Below the pieces are notes generated by a model. It saw only the letters and a program-made list of their open reading frames with translations. It had not been told where the DNA came from and searched no databases. The translations under genes were made by a program, and so were the position numbers. A stretch of DNA of 7,172 nt from a bacterium (GTDB taxonomy: Bacteria > Spirochaetota > UBA4802 > UBA5550): NCBI GenBank assembly GCA_024224995.1, contig JAAENB010000304.1, forward strand, positions 1 through 7,172. Direction: 5' to 3'. This document shows, piece by piece, positions 1 to 4,713 of this stretch; position 1 is the first letter of the stretch; every line of letters starts with the position of its first letter.

Positions 1-164
1 AGATTTCACAAACATTATCATCAATAATGTTCGCTTAATCTGATAAAAAAGACCTTATTAACTCCCGGAATAGATTTCAACTCTTTTATCGATCCCGGGG
101 AGAAAATGCTCTAAATAAAATTAATATCAGCATTATTAATAACGTGGGGGGATCCCTGCGATCA

Positions 165-195
165 CATAACGTGGGGCTGGAAGCCCCACGCTATG
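165..195. repeat. Hairpin, 14-bp stem with 3-nt loop
   Basis: The left arm 165-178 (CATAACGTGGGGCT) pairs with the right arm 182-195 (AGCCCCACGCTATG), with one mismatch and a GGA loop. No T-run follows, so an intrinsic terminator is unlikely. A REP-like or RNA-structure element fits better. Confidence 0.6.
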
Positions 196-287
196 AGAAA
201 ACCCCATGACGCTGGTGAACCAATTTATAAACAGGGCCTGTTTTTCCGGAAGATGTTATCCGGGGTTCTGCTTTGCTGCCCTATGGG

Positions 288-313
288 ATGCGCCCCCTGG
301 GAGGGGTGCGTAT
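288..313. repeat. GC-rich bulged hairpin
   Basis: ATGCGCCCCC at 288-297 pairs with GGGGTGCGTAT at 303-313 around a 5-nt loop, with one bulged T and one G-T pair. It sits 20 bases before the 336-355 palindrome, and the two may belong to one repeat element. Confidence 0.4.
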
Positions 314-335
314 CCAGTCGCAGGGGCGGTTTCTG

Positions 336-355
336 AGACGTTGCATGCAACGTCT
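336..355. repeat. Perfect 20-bp palindrome AGACGTTGCATGCAACGTCT
   Basis: The 20 bases equal their own reverse complement. From memory, palindromes with the core ACGTTGCATGCAACGT are a recurrent intergenic repeat in cyanobacteria and some other bacteria. That link rests on recall, not on a search. Confidence 0.7.
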
Positions 356-458
356 TTACGAGTCTCTTCACGGAGATTTTATATGGGGCCTTCTTCTTCA
401 TAACGTGTTATTTTAAAGAAAAAAGCAGGATCGGAGATTAAAAAGTCTTAAGGACACA

Positions 459-514
459 AAAAAATCTGCCGGGAATTTAAGCACCACACAAAAATTCAGA
501 AAGGCAGATTTTTT
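459..514. terminator. Bidirectional terminator-like hairpin
   Basis: AAAAAATCTGCC (459-470) and GGCAGATTTTTT (503-514) form a perfect 12-bp stem. A second inner stem, GAATTT (473-478) with AAATTC (492-497), stacks inside it. The A-tract on one side and T-tract on the other suit termination in both directions. No gene is visible immediately on either side, so what it terminates is unknown. Confidence 0.5.
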
Positions 515-703
515 ATCCAAATATATATTTCAATATTTTCTTTATTAGCAACATACAGGAAAAAAGTTCAAGCAAAAAATTTTTATTTTCCAACTTTTTC
601 CGGATGCTGCCCCCTGTGCGTAATCCGGTCTCATGTAAAAAACAGAAAAATACAGCACCGGTAAATCTTTAAAATTTTTAATTATTGGTCCTTCATTTTT
701 TTT

Positions 704-727
704 AAAAGCAGTCTCGGCTGCTTTTTT
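704..727. terminator. Intrinsic terminator-like hairpin beyond the CRISPR array
   Basis: AAAAGCAG (704-711) pairs with CTGCTTTT (718-725) around a 6-nt loop, and six Ts occupy 722-727. On the plus strand it is a good intrinsic terminator. On the minus strand it lies about 40 bases past the last, leader-distal CRISPR repeat with a T4 tail, so it could also end the pre-crRNA transcript. Confidence 0.55.
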
Positions 728-767
728 CCTGCCCTTAATTTGCTATTTTGGAAGGTGATGACAATTC

Positions 768-1395
768 TTTCAATTACATCATAGGTAGAGTAGATACCAA
801 GCTGAAACCTTTGCGTTTTTGGCTCTCAACGGTACATGTTTCAATTCCTCATAGGTAGAGTAGATACAGGCGTGTAAGCAACTTTATGACAATATTATAT
901 TTATTTCAATTCCTCATAGGTAGAGTAGATACGGTCTCATTTTGGTTCATGTTGATAGTTATTACGAATTTCAATTCCTCATAAGTAGAGTAGACACAAA
1001 AATTGATGATATAAACGGGGAAGGGCGGTTTTATTTCAATTCCTCATAGGTAGAGTAGATACCACTGACAAAAAATATATAACCCTTCAAGGTAGTCGAT
1101 TTCAATTCCTCATAGGTAGAGTAGATACTCTGTCAACACAGGGGTATCAATGCAGAATTATAGCGGTTTCAATTCCTCATAGGTAGAGTAGATACATAGA
1201 ATCGTTTTTTTCATTTAAAACTCCGTAACATGTTTCAATTCATCATAGGTAGAATAGATAAGATTCTCTCTTAACTACCTGGTATAACCCAGACATTGCG
1301 TTTCAATTCCTCATAGGTAGAGTAAAAACTCATTTCGGATTTGAAAAGGAATAACATGGAAAAAAATTTCAATTCCTCATAGGTAGAGTAAAAAC
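768..1395 (-). CRISPR. CRISPR array, 10 repeats and 9 spacers, read on the minus strand
   Basis: A ~30-bp repeat (plus-strand form RTTTCAATTCCTCATAGGTA followed by GAGTAGATAC) recurs at 768-797, 838-867, 903-932, 968-997, 1033-1062, 1099-1128, 1166-1195, 1232-1261, 1300-1329 and 1366-1395. The spacers are 35-40 bp and all differ. Its reverse complement ends in GAATTGAAAC or GAATTGAAAT, the usual 5' crRNA handle of type I-A/I-B and type III systems, so transcription runs on the minus strand from a leader right of 1395. The degenerate repeat at 768-797 (one inserted base, altered core) fits the old leader-distal end. The two leader-proximal repeats carry GAGTAAAAAC instead of GAGTAGATAC, and the repeat at 1232 carries three changes. 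No cas gene is present, so the subtype cannot be assigned; I-B or III is most likely. Confidence 0.97.
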
Positions 1396-1500
1396 CCTCG
1401 AATAATGCACAAAAAAACACCCCCTGAACATAAAAATTCAAAAAAAGTGACATTTTCAAAGAACCTGTTAGCCAAAACAGCATTATCAAGCCAAATTTTT
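1396..1500 (-). promoter_or_regulatory. Probable CRISPR leader
   Basis: This AT-rich stretch with long A/T runs abuts the end of the array bearing the intact, newest-looking repeats, which is where the leader should lie for minus-strand transcription. Read on the minus strand it contains several T-tracts and a GGGGGTG block before the first repeat. No clear -35/-10 pair was found. The small open frames crossing it include repeat sequence and are not genes. Confidence 0.6.
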
Positions 1501-1542
1501 CTGTCGACCTCCCGGGTTTTTTACACTACCCAGGGTCGACAG
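1501..1542. repeat. Strong hairpin upstream of the CRISPR leader
   Basis: CTGTCGACC (1501-1509) and GGTCGACAG (1534-1542) form a perfect 9-bp stem. After an internal loop, GGGT (1514-1517) pairs with ACCC (1528-1531), leaving a 10-nt loop. It starts 105 bases from the first repeat, at the distal edge of the AT-rich leader, so it could be a protein-binding dyad or mark the leader boundary. Confidence 0.6.
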
Positions 1543-1776
1543 ATCCCCAAACATCCCCACAGGAATGTCTACTTAGCTAATAAAATTATATCTACCACCC
1601 CCACCCAATTCCATCAACCCTTTTATCCCCTCCCTGATAAAAAACCTATTATATAGAAGAAACCACCCCTCTGCCGAACTCTCCGAAACCTACTCAAAAC
1701 CGGTCGTTGAGCGGAGCCGAAACAACCGGCTCTTCACCGGTTACCGATCCCCCCTACCCCACAAGAAACCACCCCA
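1543..1776. other. C-rich, G-poor non-coding stretch with one hairpin
   Basis: No gene is supported here. The plus strand is strikingly rich in C and A and poor in G (many CCCC and ACCC runs). At 1700-1729, CCGGTCGTT pairs with AACAACCGG with one mismatch, around a loop containing GAGCGGAGCCGAA. From memory, GTTGAGCGGAGYCGAAAC-type motifs recur as intergenic repeats in many bacteria. The long plus-strand open frame that starts at 1707 is low-complexity and runs antisense to the better gene at 1882-2124. Confidence 0.5.
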
Positions 1777-1805
1777 TGAAAGCGACGTTACGAACGTCGC
1801 TTTCA
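1777..1805. repeat. Palindromic repeat, copy 1 (13-bp arms)
   Basis: TGAAAGCGACGTT and AACGTCGCTTTCA flank a 3-base ACG centre. The same element, with the same CCCCA before it and CAAA after it, recurs at 4076-4104. Copy 1 lies 3' of the minus-strand gene at 1882-2124, where its RNA form would be a very stable 3' hairpin. Confidence 0.85.
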
Positions 1806-1828
1806 AAACCAGCTACTTTCCGAAATCT

Positions 1829-1886
1829 CCTCTTACCTCTTACCTCTTACCTCTTACCGATCACCGATCACCGATCACCGATCACC
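1829..1886. repeat. Two adjacent heptamer tandem repeats (4 + 4 units)
   Basis: CCTCTTA occurs four times in a row (1829-1856). After two bases, GATCACC occurs four times in a row (1859-1886). Both arrays have a 7-bp period, and on the minus strand the units read GGTAAGA and GGTGATC, sharing GGT. The last unit overlaps the stop codon of the minus-strand gene ending at 1882. Such arrays vary in copy number by replication slippage. Confidence 0.9.
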
Positions 1887-2124
1887 TCTCCCTCACCAGC
1901 TCCACAAACGCGCCATCCCCCCCATTCTCCGCAAACATATCAAACCCACACTCATCACATCTCGAATGATCCCTGCACCGCGCGCAAACCCGTTTCCCCT
2001 CAACAATCCCGGGCAAAAACTCAAACACCGCTTCCGCGGCCTCAGCCACGGGCACATCCATTGCCCACGCCAACCGCTTCAGTATATTGGAAGATTTATC
2101 CGACAACCTGGAAGACTTACCCAT
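1882..2124 (-). CDS. Small CxxC-x5-CxxC protein of unknown function
   Basis: This 80-residue protein starts at an ATG preceded by a strong Shine-Dalgarno sequence (GAGGTG, seven bases upstream on the minus strand), which marks it as a real gene despite its size. The N-terminal half is predicted helical (around residues 8-38, with LKRLAWAMDV and AEAAEAVFEF). The centre carries CARC-RDHSR-CDEC, two CxxC pairs five residues apart, which probably bind zinc or possibly another metal. The C-terminus is acidic and ends in LVRER. It is divergent from the XRE regulator at 2300, with about 175 bases between the starts, so the regulator may control it. The stop codon merges with the heptamer repeats. 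It has no counterpart in the second copy of this module (around 4105-4150), where the matching DNA is deleted. I recognise no family; a small DNA-binding or antitoxin-like protein is a guess. Confidence 0.75.
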   Translation of the reverse strand: MGKSSRLSDKSSNILKRLAWAMDVPVAEAAEAVFEFLPGIVEGKRVCARCRDHSRCDECGFDMFAENGGDGAFVELVRER

Positions 2125-2299
2125 ACCATCACCTCACACTATTATATATAGACCAATCAACAAACACACAATCAATCCTCCACAACCTACCACACAAGCG
2201 TATATCGTCAAGCATTAATCCTATACACCATAGCAATTTCCACAATAAATTCAATTTTTTTGCTTTCCAAAAGAGCACAATGTGATAAGATATGTCATC

Positions 2300-2659
2300 A
2301 TGGAAATAAACTTAAAAGACATAGGAGAGCGGTTCATCAAAGCACGCAAGCACCTCGGCCTCTCTCAGCAGGAGATGGCAAAAAAGGCCGATATCAGCCG
2401 CTCTTTCATCGGCCACGTAGAAAACGGCAACCAGAACCCGTCATACGATTTCCTCTCGAAGATAGCAGAAACCTACGAGATATCCATAGACTGGCTCCTC
2501 ACCGGCCGCGGCACCATGCACCTCTACTCCCACGACCACTACCTCACCAACCTCACCCAGCCCCAGCAGCAGCTCCTTGAAAAACTCCAAACCCAGCCCG
2601 TAAACAAACGGACCGCCCTTGAAAAGGTCTTCACCGATATCCTGAATATACCCGAATAA
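2300..2659 (+). CDS. XRE/Cro-family helix-turn-helix transcriptional regulator
   Basis: This is a DNA-binding regulator of about 119 residues. The N-terminal HTH_3 domain (residues ~7-65) shows the family signatures: IGERFIKARKHLGLSQQEMA, then the recognition helix ISRSFIGHVENG, then NPSYDFLSKIAETYEISIDWLLTGRG. A short helical tail (LTQPQQQLLEKLQ to the end, ILNIPE) may mediate oligomerisation or partner binding. I took the ATG at 2300 because family members usually begin just before the IGERI-like segment. A GTG at 2282 is possible (AGAG six bases upstream) and adds six residues; neither start has a good ribosome site. Regulators of this size often repress phage, toxin-antitoxin or defence genes, and the divergent gene at 1882-2124 is the natural target. 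The last ~35 codons and the following ~70 bases are duplicated at 4150-4317. Confidence 0.93.
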   Translation: MEINLKDIGERFIKARKHLGLSQQEMAKKADISRSFIGHVENGNQNPSYDFLSKIAETYEISIDWLLTGRGTMHLYSHDHYLTNLTQPQQQLLEKLQTQPVNKRTALEKVFTDILNIPE

Positions 2660-2728
2660 CCCGATAAAAGTGTTGAAAATATTTACAGGGGATGATAGTT
2701 TTACTTTTATTAATGAAGCAGACATTCC
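2549..2728 (+). repeat. Duplicated segment, copy 1 (XRE 3' end plus trailing sequence)
   Basis: From about CCTCACCCAGCCCC through the XRE stop codon and on to GACATTCC, this segment is repeated at 4141-4317. The coding part differs at only about five of roughly 115 positions. The trailing non-coding part (TTTACAGGRGATGATAGTTT) is also shared but drifts and has small gaps. Conservation past the stop shows that a DNA block was duplicated, not just a protein domain. Confidence 0.85.
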
Positions 2729-2790
2729 CAAAACAAAAACCTTGAATTATTTTTCATAAAAAAATCAGGTATGTTCATTTATTCCCGGTA

Positions 2791-2810
2791 GGACACGGCG
2801 CGCCGTGTCC
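2791..2810. repeat. Perfect palindrome GGACACGGCGCGCCGTGTCC
   Basis: The 20 bases equal their own reverse complement, with GC-rich arms and no loop spacer. No T-run follows, so it is more likely a REP-like element than a terminator. From memory, ACACGGCRYGCCGTGT-type palindromes are scattered through several bacterial genomes. Confidence 0.75.
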
Positions 2811-2849
2811 CGTGTTTTGCGTCACCACACGACTTTACGAAAAATCCCG

Positions 2850-2866
2850 GAGCCCCGGAGGGGCTC
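2850..2866. repeat. Hairpin GAGCCCC-GGA-GGGGCTC
   Basis: A perfect 7-bp stem with a 3-nt loop, followed by CACGTAGCCCGGAG rather than a T-run. Probably another REP-like element, different in sequence from the one at 2791. Confidence 0.6.
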
Positions 2867-2992
2867 AGTCACGTAGCCCGGAGAAAATTTCAAAGAATAA
2901 TTTTTAGATATCGCCGGGAAGAGTTCTGGGATACCTTCAATAATACCTGGCGCCGAGATCCCTGTTATAGTCCGTTTCCAACTAAAAAAGAG

Positions 2993-3020
2993 TAGACTTT
3001 CCCCACTAAAATACTATTAT
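2993..3020 (+). promoter_or_regulatory. Candidate sigma-70-type promoter of the lipoprotein gene
   Basis: TAGACT (2993-2998) and TATTAT (3015-3020) are separated by 16 bases and lie about 30 bases before the start at 3052. The -35 match is imperfect, so this is tentative. Confidence 0.35.
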
Positions 3021-3051
3021 TTAGAAAACAATTTAATCAAAAGGGGGCTTT

Positions 3052-4011
3052 ATGAAAAAAATATTTTGTATTGGTTTATTAATGGTCCTGGCACTTTCAG
3101 GGTGTGAAGAGGGCATGACCTCTGATGATGGCACGGGAACATCAGGAGATGGTCAAGAAACCGGGTTTAGCTTTTCGGACATGTATTCAAGAATGAATGC
3201 TCTGCAAGAAGAGGTTGACCGGTTAAAACAGGTCAACGATGAGCAGGAAATAACTATCCAGGCTTTAAGCGATGGCTCATCAAGTTCTATTGGCGGTTTG
3301 GTTACAAGGATTGATGATTTAGAGAGCACTGTTGGTGATGCTTCAAGTGGTTTAGTCAGCACCGTTAATAGTCATGGGACTTCAATAGGTACCCTGGTTA
3401 GTACTGTGGGCAATGCTTCAAGTGGTTTAGTCAGCACTGTTAATAGTCATGGGACTTCAATAGATAATTTAAATGATGATTTATTAGATCTTAACAGTAC
3501 TTTTACGGGTGTAACCAGGTTAACCGATCCCAATACAGGACAGCCGACTATACAATTTAGCGGGGTGAATGTTCAGATTGTTAGCGGTTCGGGGTATACG
3601 AATGGAGTTAATACTGATTTTTGGACAGATGGAACGGTAAACGGTCTCGGTAATTTAATTGTGGGCTATAATGAAATAGAAGACAGCGGTGACAACAAAT
3701 CAGGCTCTCATAATATTATCGTCGGTTCATGGAATAATTATCCCTCTTATGGTGGACTTGTTGCAGGTTCTAATAATACAATAAGTGGCAAATATTCCAG
3801 TGTGAGCGGGGGGTTTGATAACATAGCCGAAGGTCTTGCATCCAGTGTGAGCGGGGGAGATCAAAACACAGCCAGTGCTAATGCTTCCAGTGTAAGCGGG
3901 GGACGCATGAACACAGCTGGCGGCATCTGGTCCAGTGTGAGCGGGGGAGATAATAGATCTGTTACCGGTAATTTAAATTGGGCAGCCGGAGACTACTTCC
4001 AGCATCAATAA
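3052..4011 (+). CDS. Lipoprotein with coiled-coil stalk and YadA-like beta-roll head
   Basis: This 319-residue protein starts at an ATG with AGGGGG five bases upstream. Residues 1-18 form a lipoprotein signal peptide with the lipobox LSGC (Cys18 becomes the lipidated N-terminus). A low-complexity Gly/Thr/Ser/Asp linker follows (19-43), then a heptad-like coiled coil (44-72, LQEEVDRLKQVNDEQ). Next are two copies of a 25-residue repeat (about 92-140, with ASSGLVSTVNSHGTS). The C-terminal part has four exact 15-residue-period repeats (from ~249) built on SSVSGGxxNxA, resembling the left-handed beta-roll of YadA/Hia-type trimeric adhesin heads. No C-terminal membrane anchor of the trimeric autotransporter type is present. 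The likely picture is an outer-membrane lipoprotein, possibly trimeric, displaying the head outward. It appears to be a single-gene unit. Adhesion is an inference. Confidence 0.88.
   Translation: MKKIFCIGLLMVLALSGCEEGMTSDDGTGTSGDGQETGFSFSDMYSRMNALQEEVDRLKQVNDEQEITIQALSDGSSSSIGGLVTRIDDLESTVGDASSGLVSTVNSHGTSIGTLVSTVGNASSGLVSTVNSHGTSIDNLNDDLLDLNSTFTGVTRLTDPNTGQPTIQFSGVNVQIVSGSGYTNGVNTDFWTDGTVNGLGNLIVGYNEIEDSGDNKSGSHNIIVGSWNNYPSYGGLVAGSNNTISGKYSSVSGGFDNIAEGLASSVSGGDQNTASANASSVSGGRMNTAGGIWSSVSGGDNRSVTGNLNWAAGDYFQHQ
3326..3463 (+). repeat. In-gene direct repeat, 75-bp period (25 residues)
   Basis: Segments 3326-3388 and 3401-3463 are nearly identical; their last 51 bases differ at a single position (caccg versus cactg). 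The period of 75 bp encodes the 25-residue stalk repeat of the lipoprotein. Near-identity at silent positions points to recent duplication or gene conversion. Confidence 0.9.
3796..3947 (+). repeat. In-gene tandem repeat, exact 45-bp period, four units
   Basis: The 17-base motif TCCAGTGTRAGCGGGGG recurs at 3796, 3841, 3886 and 3931, exactly 45 bases apart, while the bases between vary. Each unit encodes 15 residues around SSVSGG, one turn of the predicted beta-roll. Confidence 0.92.
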
Positions 4012-4027
4012 CCCCACGGAAAATTGT

Positions 4028-4056
4028 CGGCCGTTCTTACGCAAAAAGGACGGCCG
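4028..4056. repeat. GC-rich hairpin after the lipoprotein gene
   Basis: CGGCCGT (4028-4034) pairs with ACGGCCG (4050-4056); a G-T and a C-G pair extend the stem inward, leaving an 11-nt loop. It begins 16 bases after the lipoprotein stop codon and lacks a T-run. It could cap the 3' end of the mRNA or be a REP-like element. Confidence 0.5.
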
Positions 4057-4075
4057 GAGCCGCCCCTCTTCCCCA

Positions 4076-4104
4076 TGAAAGCGACGTTACGAACGTCGCT
4101 TTCA
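4076..4104. repeat. Palindromic repeat, copy 2 (13-bp arms)
   Basis: Identical over all 29 bases to the palindrome at 1777-1805, again preceded by CCCCA and followed by CAAA. It forms the left end of the second copy of the regulator module. Confidence 0.85.
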
Positions 4105-4140
4105 AACCAGCCCCGCCCTCCGGGCACCAGATCACCTCTC

Positions 4141-4317
4141 CCACTCTCACCCTGCCCCAACAGCAGCTCCTTGAAAAGCTCCAAACCCAGCCCGGGAACA
4201 AACGGACCGCCCTTGAAAAGGTCTTCACCGATATCCTGAATATACCCGAATAACCCGATAAAAGAGTAGAAATTATTTACAGGAGATGATAGTTTAAATT
4301 TATTAAATAGACATTCC
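4141..4317 (+). repeat. Duplicated segment, copy 2
   Basis: Matches 2549-2728: the XRE 3' coding end, its stop codon and the following CCCGATAAAAG and TTTACAGGRGATGATAGTTT sequence as far as ACATTCC. Just before it, GATCACCTCTCCC matches the sequence at the end of the heptamer array near 1880. This copy therefore looks like the first module with everything from about 1891 to 2551 removed. Confidence 0.85.
4150..4253 (+). pseudogene. 3' remnant of a second XRE regulator gene
   Basis: Thirty-odd codons, from PQQQLLEKLQTQP through ALEKVFTDILNIPE and stop, match the C-terminus of the regulator at 2300-2659, with essentially one residue changed (Val to Gly after QTQP). The whole helix-turn-helix domain is missing and the sequence upstream does not resemble a gene start. 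An open frame runs into it from 3978 but has no ribosome site and crosses the lipoprotein 3' end, a hairpin and a palindrome, so expression is doubtful. The fragment cannot bind DNA; if translated it might still interact with the intact regulator through the shared tail, but that is speculation. Confidence 0.85.
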
Positions 4318-4460
4318 TGCTCAATTTTGACAAGAAGTCTGTTGCCCTGACTAGTGCTTTTTCTGAATAAATATTAATCTACTAAAATATTTTATTTCGA
4401 TAAAAGTGACTCTTCGGGGGTTCGTACAGTACAAAATTTATAACGTCGGAGGAAAGAATA

Positions 4461-4700
4461 ATGAAAAAAATAATTTTAGCCATTATGGTGTTTGGAACTA
4501 TTCTATATGCTTTTGCTAGTGATATAAAAAAAATTGGTACCGGTCTTGAGTGGGAGGCTCATAACATAAGAATTATTGTTGTTGGAAAGGGTAATAAGTT
4601 TATAGATTTAGAAGAATTATATGGTATAAAGCTGTTTGAAGCGGAGATTAATATAAAGAATACGCATGTCGGAAAAGGATACATTCATGATTACACATGA
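4461..4700 (+). CDS. Small exported protein of unknown function
   Basis: A 79-residue protein with a textbook Sec signal peptide: basic MKK, hydrophobic IILAIMVFGTILYAF, and likely cleavage after AFA, before SD. The mature part, about 60 residues, is mixed in charge (GLEWEAHNIRIIVVGKG, EELYGIKLFEAEINIKN) with no cysteine and no motif I recognise. The start is secure: GGAGG lies eight bases upstream of the ATG. The stop codon overlaps the ribosome site of the next gene (TGAAGGAGA), so the two are translationally linked and form an operon. The mature protein should be periplasmic, secreted or surface-exposed. A shortened version of a longer family member is possible but cannot be shown. Confidence 0.82.
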   Translation: MKKIILAIMVFGTILYAFASDIKKIGTGLEWEAHNIRIIVVGKGNKFIDLEELYGIKLFEAEINIKNTHVGKGYIHDYT

Positions 4701-4713
4701 AGGAGACCTTATT

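Larger units (their letters stand above)
1..767. other. Non-coding region rich in hairpins
   Basis: I see no convincing gene here on either strand. The only sizeable open frame (206-403, plus) has no Shine-Dalgarno sequence and runs straight through several inverted repeats, so it looks accidental. The stretch is AT-rich at both ends with a GC-rich island around 140-390. It holds a 14-bp hairpin (165-195), a bulged hairpin (288-313), a 20-bp palindrome (336-355), two terminator-like structures (459-514, 704-727) and an AT-rich imperfect stem (558-568 with 592-601). The motif TAACGTG occurs at 140, 168 and 401. It may be a graveyard of repeat elements or contain a structured RNA; I cannot decide between these. 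Confidence 0.6.
2660..3051. other. Intergenic region with palindromes and a candidate promoter
   Basis: The first ~70 bases belong to the duplicated block. Then comes a perfect 20-bp palindrome (2791-2810) and a GAGCCCC-GGA-GGGGCTC hairpin (2850-2866). The last ~60 bases are AT-rich and should hold the promoter of the lipoprotein gene at 3052. No gene was found here; the minus-strand open frame across 2441-2731 is antisense to the XRE gene. Confidence 0.6.

Noticed and set aside
62..102. Imperfect inverted repeat CTCCCGG / CCGGGGAG
   Set aside because: Short arms, a gap and a long spacer make it easily explained by chance.
206..403. Plus-strand open frame of 65 codons
   Set aside because: It has no ribosome site, spans two hairpins including a perfect palindrome, and has no protein-like features.
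1271..1489. Minus-strand open frame of 72 codons over the CRISPR repeats and leader
   Set aside because: Its FYSTYEELK repeats are translated CRISPR repeats, not a protein repeat.
1707..2285. Long plus-strand open frame (192 codons)
   Set aside because: It is Pro/Thr/His-rich low complexity caused by C-rich DNA and heptamer repeats, it crosses a palindrome, it lacks a ribosome site, and it is antisense to the better-supported gene at 1882-2124.
4327..4355. TTGACA upstream of the 4461 gene as a -35 box
   Set aside because: The hexamer is perfect but no acceptable -10 box follows at 16-18 bases, and the site is over 100 bases from the gene.
4666..4713. Earlier start of the large operon gene at 4666
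   Set aside because: The ATG at 4714 has an excellent AAGGAGA at proper spacing; 4666 lies inside the preceding gene without a comparable site.
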